A DNA stretch of 64,000 nt from Mycolicibacterium sp. CBMA 226 (GTDB taxonomy: Bacteria; Actinomycetota; Actinomycetes; Mycobacteriales; Mycobacteriaceae). The stretch's first letter is position 1. Every line of letters begins with the position of its first letter. Of the stretch, positions 27,776 to 36,906 are shown in pieces. The position numbers and the translations under genes are program-made. The notes under the pieces were generated by a model. It was not told the origin of the DNA. It did not search any database and saw only the letters and a list, made by a program, of their open reading frames with translations. The stretch is taken from assembly GCF_009729075.1 (NCBI RefSeq), contig NZ_VTGY01000001.1, positions 310,001 to 374,000 on the forward strand, given 5' to 3'.

Positions 27776-28546
27776 ATGGACCGCGCCGCGATCATCCGCG
27801 CCGAATCCCAGCGACTTGCCGATGTGCTCGCCGGTACCGAGCCCGAGGCACCGTGTCCGACCTGTCCGGACTGGACCGCGCTGGATCTGCTGTGGCACCT
27901 CACCGAGGTGCACTGGTTCTGGTCGCAGATCCTCGCCCGTGACGCCCGAACCGACGCTGATGTCGGCGCGATAGAACAGGCCAAGCCGGACCGCCCGACG
28001 GTCGTCGCCGACATGTTGGCGCTGCGTGAACGCAGTACCGAAGCGCTGCTGAACCAGCTCGGCGCCCTCGCTGATACCGAAACTCGATGGTCCTGGTGGC
28101 AGCCGGAGCAGACCGTCGGGTTCACCCGTCGCATGCAGACATATGAGGCGACCATGCACCGGGTCGACGCGGAGCTGACCGCCCGAATCTCATTGAGTCC
28201 CATGGCATTCGATGTGGCGGCCGGCGCCGTCGACCACGCGGTCGACGTGATGTGGGCGTGGCAGCCCGAGGGCGCCCGCTATACCCCTGATGCCGTCGTC
28301 GAGTTCGTTGCCGCCGATGCCGACGCTCGCTGGCTCGTCGAGGTAGGCCGTTGGGCCGCAGACGGATTCGGCTCGGATCGCCCTCGGGCTCAGCGTGCCG
28401 TCGAGGGTGAGGCGACGGCAGTCGTCACTGGCCCGGTCGTGGATCTCGCGCTGTGGTCATGGACGCGCGGGGGATCGGTCTCGGTGACCGGTGAACCGTC
28501 GGCGGTGGCGGCACTGGCGGCTGTTGCTGCGGGCGGCATGCCCTGA
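27776..28546 (+). CDS. Maleylpyruvate-isomerase-family, mycothiol-dependent-type (DinB-like) protein
   Basis: 256 residues. The N-terminal four-helix-bundle domain has CPDWTALDLLWHLTEVHWFW, where the His of WHLTEVH and later HRVDAEL form the usual metal triad of the mycothiol-dependent maleylpyruvate isomerase N-domain. The C-terminal third resembles the SCP2-like or MDMPI C-domain. Such proteins catalyse mycothiol-dependent isomerisation or detoxification; the reaction here is not predictable. ATG 27776 is 38 nt after the previous gene. It is convergent with bioQ. Confidence 0.8.
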   Translation: MDRAAIIRAESQRLADVLAGTEPEAPCPTCPDWTALDLLWHLTEVHWFWSQILARDARTDADVGAIEQAKPDRPTVVADMLALRERSTEALLNQLGALADTETRWSWWQPEQTVGFTRRMQTYEATMHRVDAELTARISLSPMAFDVAAGAVDHAVDVMWAWQPEGARYTPDAVVEFVAADADARWLVEVGRWAADGFGSDRPRAQRAVEGEATAVVTGPVVDLALWSWTRGGSVSVTGEPSAVAALAAVAAGGMP

Positions 28547-28568
28547 CACCGAACTGCGGCGGCGAAGG

Positions 28569-29180
28569 TTACCGGGCGCGTAGGGCGTCAACCGATTTCG
28601 CCCGGTCATCCCCGTGCGCCGCGAGCCCGTCGACCAGCAGGTCCAGGCCGAAAGTGAAACGGCCACCGGCATTTTCGGACCACACCGAGTCGCTGTCGGC
28701 CACGGTGGCGCCGGCCGCGTCCCACTGGATCCGGGACTGTTCGTCGGCGGTGAAGCCCAGCACGTAGTACACGATGGTGCGTGCCGCGAGGTCGGCGTCG
28801 TGGGCAGTGAGCCCCGATTCGACGCATGCGTCCGTGAGGGCCGCCACGATGCGGCTCAGCTCGGCTGATCGGCCGGCGGAGAAACTGGCCGAGACCAGCT
28901 CGGCGCCATCGGTGGCGGACAGCAGCGCATCGCGCAACGCCGAGCACAGCGTCACGATGCGGTCGGGCCACGTGCCGGCCACCGGGACCGTGGCGGTGGA
29001 CGCCAGCAGGCGGTCGGCGACTGCGCCCAGGAGCTCCTGCTTGTCGGCGAAATGCCAGTACAGAGCGCCGGGGCTGACGCTCAGTTCACGCGCCAGCCTG
29101 CGCATGGTCAGGTCGGCGATCCCGTAGTTGTCCAGGATTTCGGCGGCCTTGGCCACCACGTCGCTTCGGTGCAGTTGCAC
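28569..29180 (-). CDS. bioQ: TetR-family repressor of biotin genes, BioQ
   Basis: 203 residues. The N-terminal TetR helix-turn-helix (VVAKAAEILDNYGIADLTMRRLARELSVSPGALYWHF in outline, residues 8-45) is followed by a helical ligand domain. The position, divergent from bioB in a biotin cluster, and the palindrome shared by this promoter and bioF match BioQ as described in M. smegmatis. The GTG start at 29180 is 10 nt from the operator, which overlaps the likely -10 of its own leaderless promoter, so autorepression is expected. The identification rests on context as well as family. Confidence 0.85.
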   Translation of the reverse strand: MQLHRSDVVAKAAEILDNYGIADLTMRRLARELSVSPGALYWHFADKQELLGAVADRLLASTATVPVAGTWPDRIVTLCSALRDALLSATDGAELVSASFSAGRSAELSRIVAALTDACVESGLTAHDADLAARTIVYYVLGFTADEQSRIQWDAAGATVADSDSVWSENAGGRFTFGLDLLVDGLAAHGDDRAKSVDALRAR

Positions 29181-29186
29181 GTCTGT

Positions 29187-29192
29187 ATCCTA
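29187..29192 (-). promoter_or_regulatory. -10 element of a probable leaderless bioQ promoter
   Basis: On the minus strand TAGGAT is followed by 6 nt and then the GTG at 29180. It overlaps the left edge of the BioQ-like operator (29191-29203), so repressor binding would block polymerase. Confidence 0.5.
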
Positions 29193-29203
29193 AACACCGT
29201 TCA
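29191..29203. promoter_or_regulatory. Probable BioQ operator between bioQ and bioB
   Basis: TAAAC-ACC-GTTCA differs by one base from the perfect palindrome before bioF, including an identical central ACC. It lies between the divergent starts of bioQ (29180) and bioB (29242). Confidence 0.8.
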
Positions 29204-29232
29204 AGTTGTAGGCCGCAGTCGGCCTGGAGTAA

Positions 29233-30249
<1,017 letters not shown>

Positions 30250-30260
30250 AACTAGAAGTG

Positions 30261-30500
30261 ATGACCAGAGAGTTGCCCGCACCGGTCAGTGCCGGCAAGT
30301 TCAACGTGTACACCGGTGTCGCGGCGGATGCCGTCGACGGCGCCGTCATGCCGACCACGGCCCAGCTCGGTCTGGAGGCACCCCGGTGGTGCGCCGAGTG
30401 CGGCCGGCGCATGGTGGTGCAGGTGCGCCCCGATGGCTGGTGGGCCAAGTGCTCGAGGCACGGGGTGGTGGACTCGAAGGACCTGGAAACCCAGCGATGA
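30261..30500 (+). CDS. bsaP: Biotin synthase auxiliary protein BsaP
   Basis: 79 residues, directly behind bioB. Three clustered cysteines are visible, WCAECGRR and then [12 protein letters not shown], in a compact Cys-Trp-rich core suited to an iron-sulfur or zinc site. Its size, place after bioB and core fit the actinobacterial auxiliary protein reported to be required for biotin synthase activity. The start is ATG 30261, or the GTG immediately before it. The stop overlaps the ATG of a 12-codon micro-ORF. Family assignment is fairly secure; the cofactor is not something I can show. Confidence 0.8.
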   Translation: MTRELPAPVSAGKFNVYTGVAADAVDGAVMPTTAQLGLEAPRWCAECGRRMVVQVRPDGWWAKCSRHGVVDSKDLETQR

Positions 30501-30535
30501 GCGCTCGTGCGAAGAGCAGAAGGCTGAAGTGGTGA
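30497..30535 (+). CDS. Candidate 12-residue micro-ORF bridging bsaP and the DUF2567 gene
   Basis: ATG 30497 overlaps the bsaP stop as ATGA. The 12 codons read [12 protein letters not shown], and the TGA overlaps the GTG at 30532 as GTGA. The arrangement would pass ribosomes from bsaP to the next gene by termination-reinitiation. The peptide itself (5 of 12 residues Arg/Lys) may have no function. It could be coincidental. Confidence 0.35.
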   Translation: MSARAKSRRLKW

Positions 30536-31188
30536 CTCCGACTGTTGTTGCGCCGCCGAAGCTTTCGCATCGCGCGGCGGCATTGCGGGTCGTCGTCGGA
30601 CTGGTGCTGGCCGGCGCGGTCGGCGGCGTGGTGTGGGCGTTTCTCGCCCCACCTGTCGACGCTGTCGTGGCCTTGACCAAAAAAGGTCAGCGCATTCACG
30701 GGTACTTCGGCGACGAGTCGGACCGGGTGTTCCTGGGCGGTGCGCTGGCTGTCGGCCTGCTGACCGTGATCGCCGTCGTCGCGGCGACGCTGGTATGGCA
30801 GTGGCGGGCGCATCGTGGGCCGGTCCTGGCCGGCGCGCTGGCGCTCGGCAACGTGGCCGCCGCGGGCGCGCTGGCCGGTGTCGGCGCTGTCGTCGCCCAT
30901 GTGCGCTACGGAACGCCCGATCTTGCCGGCGCGGCACTGTCTCCCGAGCATCGGGTGTCGTACATCGTCGAAGCGCCGCCGGTGTTCTTCGGCCACTCGC
31001 CGTGGGTCATCGCCGCGACGCTGTTCTTCCCGGCCGGCATCGCCGCGCTGGTCTATCTGTTCTGCACGCTGGCGACCAAGCGCGACGACCTGGGTGGGTG
31101 GCCGCCGGTTGAGCCGGCGCCTGTCCGGCTACCGGCTGCCGCCGCTACCGACGCCCAATCGGAAGTCCCAGCAGAACCTTCGTGCTGA
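30532..31188 (+). CDS. DUF2567-type mycobacterial membrane protein
   Basis: 218 residues with four hydrophobic helices: [68 protein letters not shown] and [21 protein letters not shown] short extracytoplasmic stretch lies between helices 1 and 2. GTG 30532 is chosen because AGAAGG lies 8 nt upstream and the micro-ORF stop overlaps it; GTG 30529 is possible. The same gene follows bsaP in M. tuberculosis. Function unknown. The last 44 nt overlap the convergent lipase gene. Confidence 0.78.
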   Translation: MTPTVVAPPKLSHRAAALRVVVGLVLAGAVGGVVWAFLAPPVDAVVALTKKGQRIHGYFGDESDRVFLGGALAVGLLTVIAVVAATLVWQWRAHRGPVLAGALALGNVAAAGALAGVGAVVAHVRYGTPDLAGAALSPEHRVSYIVEAPPVFFGHSPWVIAATLFFPAGIAALVYLFCTLATKRDDLGGWPPVEPAPVRLPAAAATDAQSEVPAEPSC

Positions 31189-32473
31189 CCACGCCAAGCT
31201 TGATCAAGCCGAGGTAGGTCGCCGGGTTCAGCAGCGCGGGCCACGAGGTACGCACGGTGGGGCCCAGCGGCTTGCCGGCGAATCGGTCGGCGAGCCAGTT
31301 CAGCGTCATCGGCGCGGCCAGTGGGTGCAGCACGATGTGCTCGCTGAGGATGTCGCGGTGATAGGTCACGTGCGACCCACCCATGACGTAGGTGTCGGTC
31401 AGCTCGTCGATGTTCCCGACGGCGATGATCTGGTCGTGCACGGCCTGCATCACCAGCAGCGGCGGCGTCGGTGCGGTCTTGCCGAGCTTGATGCTCTCGA
31501 AGACGTGCTGCACTTCAGGGGTGTCGAGCACCTCCTGCAGCGGCGACTTCAGCAGGCTGCCCATGTCGAGTCCGGCGTGCCGGATGACGGCCTCGGCCGT
31601 GGTCATGCCTTCGATGTTGCGCAGCATCGCCTTGCCGGCCTCGGTGGCGTACTCGTTGATGACGCGGTTCAGGCCCGGGTAGATGTGCATGAGCGCCGCG
31701 ATGACGGTGGCCGGCAGGCCGGCTTTGGAGGTGCCGTTCAGCTGGCGGAAGACATTGCCCAGGTTGGCAACCGGCGAGCCGAGGGCTGCGCCGACGACGT
31801 TCAGCTCGGGCGCGTAGTTGGCGTATTCCTCCGCGGCCCAGGCGCTGGCGAGCCCGCCGCCCGAGTAACCCCACAGGCCGATCGGCGCGTCGGGGTACAG
31901 GCCGAGTGATTCGGTGTTGATGGCGGCGCGCAGGCCGTCGAGGATGTGGTACCCAGGCTCGTGCGGGGCACCCCAGATGCCATCGGTGCCTTCGTGGTCC
32001 GGGATCGAGACGGCCCAGCCCTGCGCCACGACCGCGGCGATGAGTATGTATTCGAGCTGCGCGACCGAGCCGAGGGCGCGGGCGCGGCGCCGAAGCGCGT
32101 AGGACGGGAAACAGGCGTCCGAGACCGCGTCGATGGCGCACTGGTACGACACGATGGGGCACCGGGTATCGGGGTTGTGGCCGACGGGCAGCAGGACGGT
32201 GGTCACCGCGGCCTGCGGGGTCCCGTCGAGGTCGGTGCTGCGGTACAGCAGCTGCGTGGCCGTGACGCCCTGGGGGATGACGCCCATGAAGCCGAGTTCG
32301 ACGTCGCGGGACCGCAGAACGGTGCCGGGCGCGGTGAGTTCGAAGCCGACGGGCGGCACGTAGAACGTGTCCTGGCTGGGCCGCAGCGGGCGGATGCCGG
32401 GTTGGAGTGCCTCGTGGTACGGCTGGCCGATCCACTCGGCGTCGAACGCCCTGGCTGCATTGCCCATGGTCAT
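31145..32473 (-). CDS. Secretory-lipase family (LIP) alpha/beta hydrolase
   Basis: About 442 residues with the alpha/beta hydrolase fold of the LIP family. The nucleophile elbow is [18 protein letters not shown], with the Ser around residue 205. [11 protein letters not shown], the Asp in [11 protein letters not shown] and the His in [15 protein letters not shown] complete a plausible triad. Family members hydrolyse triacylglycerols or esters. No convincing signal peptide is visible even with the longest start, so export is uncertain. The start was set at ATG 32473; ATG 32467 and TTG 32509 are alternatives, none with a good Shine-Dalgarno. It lies downstream of nrtR on the same strand. Confidence 0.82.
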   Translation of the reverse strand: MTMGNAARAFDAEWIGQPYHEALQPGIRPLRPSQDTFYVPPVGFELTAPGTVLRSRDVELGFMGVIPQGVTATQLLYRSTDLDGTPQAAVTTVLLPVGHNPDTRCPIVSYQCAIDAVSDACFPSYALRRRARALGSVAQLEYILIAAVVAQGWAVSIPDHEGTDGIWGAPHEPGYHILDGLRAAINTESLGLYPDAPIGLWGYSGGGLASAWAAEEYANYAPELNVVGAALGSPVANLGNVFRQLNGTSKAGLPATVIAALMHIYPGLNRVINEYATEAGKAMLRNIEGMTTAEAVIRHAGLDMGSLLKSPLQEVLDTPEVQHVFESIKLGKTAPTPPLLVMQAVHDQIIAVGNIDELTDTYVMGGSHVTYHRDILSEHIVLHPLAAPMTLNWLADRFAGKPLGPTVRTSWPALLNPATYLGLIKLGVVSTKVLLGLPIGRR

Positions 32474-32487
32474 CGGAAAATCATGTC

Positions 32488-32502
32488 TTAAGGAACCCTT
32501 AA
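32488..32502. promoter_or_regulatory. Inverted repeat upstream of the lipase gene
   Basis: TTAAGG-AAC-CCTTAA, perfect 6-bp arms, 15 bp upstream of the lipase start and unusually AT-rich for this genome. A possible operator; no regulator can be named. Confidence 0.35.
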
Positions 32503-32539
32503 AAACCAATTCTGGCGCGCGAAATGTGGCCTGAAAGTG

Positions 32540-32561
32540 ACCTACGTCACGACCCGTAGGT
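32540..32561 (-). terminator. Stem-loop at the nrtR 3' end
   Basis: ACCTACG/CGTAGGT arms (7 bp) with an 8-nt loop begin at the nrtR stop codon and precede the lipase gene. There is no T-tract. It may terminate nrtR or serve as part of the lipase promoter region. Confidence 0.4.
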
Positions 32562-33253
32562 TAACTAGGTGGGCGTAGCGCGGCGAACTCGTCGGTGACG
32601 CGGTATGTCGAGTCGGTGAACCGGTAGAGCGCGGCGGGCCGGCCGCCGCTGCGCCCGGAGCGAGCCGTCGTGCCGGTGGGGGTGATGACACCGCGGCGGC
32701 CCAGTACCCGCTGCAGGTTGGTCGGGTCCACCTGATGGCCCAGCGCGGCGGCGTAGATGTCACGCAACGTGCTGAGTGTGAATTCCCTTGGGGACAAGGC
32801 GAATCCGATGTTGGTGTATGACATCTTGGCGACCAGCCGGGCATGGGCGTGGGTGATCATCGGACCGTGGTCGAAGGCCATGGGCGGCAGGGCCGACACC
32901 GGATGCCAGCGCGTGTCACTCGGCAGCTCGGGTGTTGCGGGCGAGGGCACGAGGCCGAGGAAGGTCGAGGCGATGGTGCGCGGTCCGGGCACCCGATTGG
33001 GGTCGGAGAAAACCGCGAGCTGCTCGAGGTGGGTTAGCTCCCGCAGATCGACCTTTTCGGCCAGCTGGCGCCGGACCGAACTGACCATGTCTTCGTCGTG
33101 CCGGAGCTGACCGCCCGGCAGTGACCAGGCGCCGCGTTGCGGCTCCATGGCGCGTTCCCACAGCAGCACACTGAGCTGCGGTTTCTTGCTGTCGAGGGCG
33201 CGAATCTGAAAGACGACGGCGAGCACTTCATGCGCAGTACCCACATCCGTCAC
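32561..33253 (-). CDS. nrtR: NrtR, Nudix-related repressor of NAD synthesis
   Basis: 230 residues. The N-terminal Nudix-like domain (about residues 10-140) has a degenerate Nudix box (GGQLRHDEDMVSSVRRQLAE, with Gln where Glu is expected), typical of regulators that bind rather than hydrolyse nucleotides. A C-terminal winged helix follows (LSTLRDIYAAALGHQVDPTNLQRVLGRRG). NrtR represses nadABC and is released by ADP-ribose-type ligands. It lies divergent from nadA, and two near-identical 23-bp palindromes lie next to the two genes. The GTG at 33253 abuts one of them and fits a leaderless start. Confidence 0.9.
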   Translation of the reverse strand: MTDVGTAHEVLAVVFQIRALDSKKPQLSVLLWERAMEPQRGAWSLPGGQLRHDEDMVSSVRRQLAEKVDLRELTHLEQLAVFSDPNRVPGPRTIASTFLGLVPSPATPELPSDTRWHPVSALPPMAFDHGPMITHAHARLVAKMSYTNIGFALSPREFTLSTLRDIYAAALGHQVDPTNLQRVLGRRGVITPTGTTARSGRSGGRPAALYRFTDSTYRVTDEFAALRPPS

Positions 33254-33276
33254 GTTTTCGATTTTAAGTCGAAAAC
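33254..33276. promoter_or_regulatory. NrtR operator 1 with embedded leaderless nrtR promoter
   Basis: GTTTTCGA-N7-TCGAAAAC, a 23-bp palindrome directly before the nrtR GTG. On the minus strand it contains TAAAAT (33261-33266) 7 nt before the GTG. A TTGACC (33283-33288) lies 16 nt upstream of that. Repressor binding would therefore cover the -10 and the transcription start, giving tight autoregulation. Confidence 0.88.
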
Positions 33277-33352
33277 GCTAGGGGTCAAAAGCGACCGGCC
33301 GTCCTGTGCCGTCGCCCGCGGTACGCGAAGGTGAACATCTCGTGTGCAGTGC

Positions 33353-33358
33353 TAGTAT
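33353..33358 (+). promoter_or_regulatory. Extended -10 element of the nadA promoter
   Basis: TGC-TAGTAT, an extended -10, places the transcription start about 33365, at the left edge of operator 2. No strong -35 is seen, as is usual with an extended -10. Confidence 0.6.
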
Positions 33359-33365
33359 GTGGCAT

Positions 33366-33388
33366 GTTTTCGATCATCAGTCGAAAAC
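33366..33388. promoter_or_regulatory. NrtR operator 2 upstream of nadABC
   Basis: GTTTTCGA-N7-TCGAAAAC with both 8-bp arms identical to operator 1; only bases of the 7-nt centre differ. It starts at the predicted nadA transcription start and ends 12 nt before the AAAGGAG Shine-Dalgarno (33401-33407). Confidence 0.9.
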
Positions 33389-33413
33389 CTGGCCAGGTTC
33401 AAAGGAGACGGCC

Positions 33414-34427
33414 ATGACAGTTCTGGACCGTGCGGCGGAGTTCGAAGGGTTCGGCGACGTGGTCGCCGACGGGCAGTGGGCGGACGAGGTGCGCCGCCTG
33501 GCCAAGGAACGAAATGCCACGATCCTCGCGCACAACTACCAGCTGCCCGAGATTCAGGACATCGCCGACCATGTGGGCGACTCGCTGGCGCTGTCCCGTA
33601 TCGCCGCGGACGCGGCCGAGGACACCATCGTGTTCTGCGGTGTGCACTTCATGGCCGAGACCGCCAAGATTCTGTCGCCGGCCAAGACCGTCCTGATCCC
33701 GGACCAGCGGGCCGGCTGCTCGCTGGCCGATTCGATCACCGCCGACGACCTGCGGGCCTGGAAAGCCGACTATCCGGACGCGGTCGTGGTGTCCTACGTG
33801 AACACCACGGCGGCGGTCAAAGCCCTGACCGACATCTGCTGCACGTCGTCCAACGCCGTCGAGGTGGTCGCTTCGATCCCCGCGGACAAGACGGTGCTGT
33901 TCTGCCCCGACCAGTTCCTCGGCGCACACGTGCGCCGCATGACCGGGCGGGACAACCTGCACATCTGGGCCGGGGAATGCCACGTGCACGCCGGCATCAA
34001 CGGCGACGAACTCGCCGACCAGGCGCGCTCCCACCCCGACGCCGAGCTCTTCGTGCACCCAGAATGTGGTTGCGCCACCTCGGCCCTGTACCTGGCGGGC
34101 GAGGGCGCTGTGCCCGACGACCGGGTCAAGATCCTGTCCACGGGCGGCATGCTCGACGCCGCCCGGGAGACCCACGCCAAGCAGGTCCTGGTCGCCACCG
34201 AGATCGGCATGCTGCACCAGTTGCGCCGTGCCGCACCGGAAACCGAGTTTCTCGCCGTCAACGATCGGGCCTCGTGCCCCTACATGAAGATGATCACGCC
34301 GGCAGCGCTGCTGCGCTGCCTGCGGGACGGTGCCGACGAGGTGCACGTCGACGAAGATGTCGCCGCTGCAGCTCGGTTGAGCGTGCAGCGCATGATCGGG
34401 ATCGGGCAGCCCGGCGGCGGGGAATAG
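33414..34427 (+). CDS. nadA: Quinolinate synthase A
   Basis: A 337-residue [4Fe-4S] enzyme that condenses iminoaspartate with dihydroxyacetone phosphate to quinolinate. [34 protein letters not shown], the FVHPECGC cysteine, and the DICCTSSNA and RASCPYMKM blocks hold the expected cluster and substrate ligands. ATG 33414 is preceded by AAAGGAG. Expression should be controlled by NrtR at operator 2. It ends 1 nt before the nadB GTG. Confidence 0.96.
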   Translation: MTVLDRAAEFEGFGDVVADGQWADEVRRLAKERNATILAHNYQLPEIQDIADHVGDSLALSRIAADAAEDTIVFCGVHFMAETAKILSPAKTVLIPDQRAGCSLADSITADDLRAWKADYPDAVVVSYVNTTAAVKALTDICCTSSNAVEVVASIPADKTVLFCPDQFLGAHVRRMTGRDNLHIWAGECHVHAGINGDELADQARSHPDAELFVHPECGCATSALYLAGEGAVPDDRVKILSTGGMLDAARETHAKQVLVATEIGMLHQLRRAAPETEFLAVNDRASCPYMKMITPAALLRCLRDGADEVHVDEDVAAAARLSVQRMIGIGQPGGGE

Positions 34428-34428
34428 C

Positions 34429-36027
34429 GTGAGCGCCCACGCGGGCCGTCCGGCGGCAGCCTGCGGCGGCCGTGGCTACTGGCGCCAACGGGCCGACGTC
34501 ATCGTCGTCGGCACGGGGGTTGCCGGCCTCGCGGCCGCCCGCGCGGCCCAGCTGGCCGGCAGCCGGGTCGTGGTCGTCGGCAAGTCTGGCGAGACGGCCA
34601 CCGCCTACGCCCAGGGTGGCATAGCCGTCGTCATCCCTGACACCGATGACTCGGTGCAGGCGCACGTCGCCGACACCGTCGCGGCCGGCGCCGGCCTGTG
34701 CGACGTCGACGCCGTGACCTCCATCGTGGCCGACGGCTATGCCGCCGTACGTGAGTTGGTCGGGGCCGGTGCGGCTTTCGATGAAGTGCGGCCGGGGGAC
34801 TGGTCCCTGACGCGGGAGGGCGGGCACAGCCGCCGTCGCATCATCCACGCCGGCGGCGATGCCACCGGGGCCGAGGTGCAACGCGCCCTGGCCGCCGCGA
34901 CACAGACCCTGGACATCCGGCCCAATCACGTTGCGCTGCAGGTGCTGCACCACGACGGCGCGGTGAGCGGACTGCTGGTGCTGAGTCCCGAAGGACCCGG
35001 TGTGCTGACGGCGCCGGCGATCATCCTGGCGACCGGGGGGCTAGGTCAGCTGTTCACCGCGACGACCAACCCGGACGGTTCCACCGGCGACGGCATCGCC
35101 CTCGCGCTGCGCGCCGGATTGCCCGTCCGCGACATCGAATTCATCCAGTTCCACCCCACCATGCTGTACACCGGCGCGGCCGGCGGGCGCTGCCCGCTCA
35201 TCACCGAAGCGCTGCGCGGTGAAGGGGCGATCCTGCGCGACCAGCGCGGTGATTCGGTGACCGACGGCGTGCACCCGATGGGGGACCTGGCACCGCGCGA
35301 CGTCGTCGCCGCCGCCATCGACGCCCGTCTGGCTGCCACCGGCGACGACTTCGTCTATCTCGATGCCCGCGGCATCCCCGACGTCGCGGCCCGGTTCCCG
35401 ACAGTCACGCTCGCGTGCCTGGCCGCGGGCATCGACCCTGCGCGTCAACCGATTCCGGTGGTGCCCGGTGCCCACTACAGCTGTGGCGGCGTGGTCACCG
35501 ATGTATACGGGCGCACGGAGATGATGGGTCTGTATGCCGCCGGTGAGGTCGGACGCACCGGTATGCACGGCGGTAACCGACTGGCCTCCAACAGCCTGCT
35601 GGAAGGCCTGGTGGTGGGTGGCCGGGCCGGTCGCGTGGCGGCGGCGCAGGCCCACGCTGCCGGCGGAAACCGGGTGCCGGAGCCGGATCTGGGTAAGCGG
35701 CTCGCAGTGGATCGGGACGTGCTGCAGCAGGGCATGACGAAATACGCGTCGGTGGTGCGCGACGCCGCGGGACTGGGGCAACTGAGCGAGACGCTTGCCG
35801 GCGCCCGCAGTGCCGCCATGTCGGCGCGCACGGCCGTCGAGGACGCAGCCCTGACCATCACGGCCTCGGCGGTGGCTGCGGCAGCGGCCATGCGCGCCGA
35901 ATCCCGTGGCTGCCACCACCGCAGTGACCAACCGGACCGCGACCCGGCGTTCGGGATGTCGATCGATGTGCGACTGGACGCCGCCGGGCACGCGGTGGCC
36001 GCCCTGCCGATAGGAGTGTGTAACTGA
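34429..36027 (+). CDS. nadB: L-aspartate oxidase
   Basis: A 532-residue FAD enzyme oxidising aspartate to iminoaspartate for NadA. The dinucleotide-binding motif VIVVGTGVAGLAAARAA is at residues about 24-40. YAQGGIAVV, the RRRIIHAGGDATG substrate region and GEVGRTGMHGGNRLASNSLLE near the FAD are diagnostic. GTG 34429 gives a 20-residue N-terminal extension before the FAD motif, so a later start cannot be excluded. The 3' end overlaps nadC by 1 nt (TGATG). Confidence 0.95.
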   Translation: MSAHAGRPAAACGGRGYWRQRADVIVVGTGVAGLAAARAAQLAGSRVVVVGKSGETATAYAQGGIAVVIPDTDDSVQAHVADTVAAGAGLCDVDAVTSIVADGYAAVRELVGAGAAFDEVRPGDWSLTREGGHSRRRIIHAGGDATGAEVQRALAAATQTLDIRPNHVALQVLHHDGAVSGLLVLSPEGPGVLTAPAIILATGGLGQLFTATTNPDGSTGDGIALALRAGLPVRDIEFIQFHPTMLYTGAAGGRCPLITEALRGEGAILRDQRGDSVTDGVHPMGDLAPRDVVAAAIDARLAATGDDFVYLDARGIPDVAARFPTVTLACLAAGIDPARQPIPVVPGAHYSCGGVVTDVYGRTEMMGLYAAGEVGRTGMHGGNRLASNSLLEGLVVGGRAGRVAAAQAHAAGGNRVPEPDLGKRLAVDRDVLQQGMTKYASVVRDAAGLGQLSETLAGARSAAMSARTAVEDAALTITASAVAAAAAMRAESRGCHHRSDQPDRDPAFGMSIDVRLDAAGHAVAALPIGVCN

Positions 36028-36884
36028 TGGCTTTGACTGCAGCGGAATTGGCCGACGCGCACACGCTCATCGACCGCGCGCTCGACGAGGACCTGCGCTA
36101 CGGACCGGATGTCACGTCGGCGGCGACCGTGCCCGCCGATGCCACCACCGTCGCGTCGATGGTGACGCGGCAGCCGGGCGTCATCGCCGGCCTGGACATC
36201 GCGGTTCTGGTGCTGGACAAGGTGATCGGCGAGGGCGCCTATCGGATTCTCGACCGTGCCGAGGACGGTGCCGAGGTGAAGCCCGGCGACGCGGTGCTGA
36301 CCGTCGAGGCCCCGACACGCGCCCTGCTGACGGCTGAACGCACGATGCTCAACGTCGTCTGCCACCTGTCGGGCATCGCGTCGGAGACGGCCCGCTGGGT
36401 GCAGGAAGTGGCCGGGACGGACACGGCCATCCGCGACACGCGAAAGACCTTGCCCGGACTGCGGTTACTGCAGAAGTACGCGGTGCGGGTCGGCGGCGGC
36501 GTCAACCATCGGCTGGGGCTGGGTGATGCCGCGCTGATCAAGGACAACCACGTCGCGGCGGCCGGATCGGTACTCGCGGCCCTGCAGGCGGTCCGTGCGG
36601 CGGCGCCGGATCTGCCGTGTGAGGTCGAGGTGGACTCGCTCGAGCAGCTCGACGAAATCCTGGGTGAGAACGTCGAATTGGTGTTGCTGGACAACTTTCC
36701 GGTCTGGCAGACGCAGATTGCGGTGCAGCGCCGTGATGCCCGCGCTCCCGGCACCAAGCTGGAATCGTCGGGCGGCCTGAGCCTGGATTCGGCCGCGGCC
36801 TATGCCGCAACCGGGGTGGACTTCCTCGCCATCGGTGCGTTGACGCACTCGGTGCGGGTGCTCGACGTCGGCCTCGATACGTAA
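36027..36884 (+). CDS. nadC: Quinolinate phosphoribosyltransferase
   Basis: A 285-residue enzyme that converts quinolinate and PRPP to nicotinate mononucleotide with loss of CO2, completing de novo NAD entry. RDTRKTLPGLRLLQKYAVRVGGG and NHRLGLGDAALIKDNH are the catalytic and PRPP-binding blocks, and LESSGGLSLD closes the phosphate site. It is the last gene of the nadABC operon. A gene with its own leaderless-type promoter follows 22 nt later. Confidence 0.96.
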   Translation: MALTAAELADAHTLIDRALDEDLRYGPDVTSAATVPADATTVASMVTRQPGVIAGLDIAVLVLDKVIGEGAYRILDRAEDGAEVKPGDAVLTVEAPTRALLTAERTMLNVVCHLSGIASETARWVQEVAGTDTAIRDTRKTLPGLRLLQKYAVRVGGGVNHRLGLGDAALIKDNHVAAAGSVLAALQAVRAAAPDLPCEVEVDSLEQLDEILGENVELVLLDNFPVWQTQIAVQRRDARAPGTKLESSGGLSLDSAAAYAATGVDFLAIGALTHSVRVLDVGLDT

Positions 36885-36893
36885 GCCGGCCGC

Positions 36894-36899
36894 TACTAT
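36894..36899 (+). promoter_or_regulatory. -10 element of a probable leaderless promoter
   Basis: TACTAT lies 7 nt before ATG 36907, and no Shine-Dalgarno is present. The gene can thus be transcribed independently of nadABC. Confidence 0.5.
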
Positions 36900-36906
36900 C
36901 ACGGGC

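Noticed and set aside
26099..28159. A 686-codon minus-strand open frame across bioF, bioD and two further genes
   Set aside because: It crosses four real genes on the other strand and shows Ser/Arg/Ala low-complexity composition.
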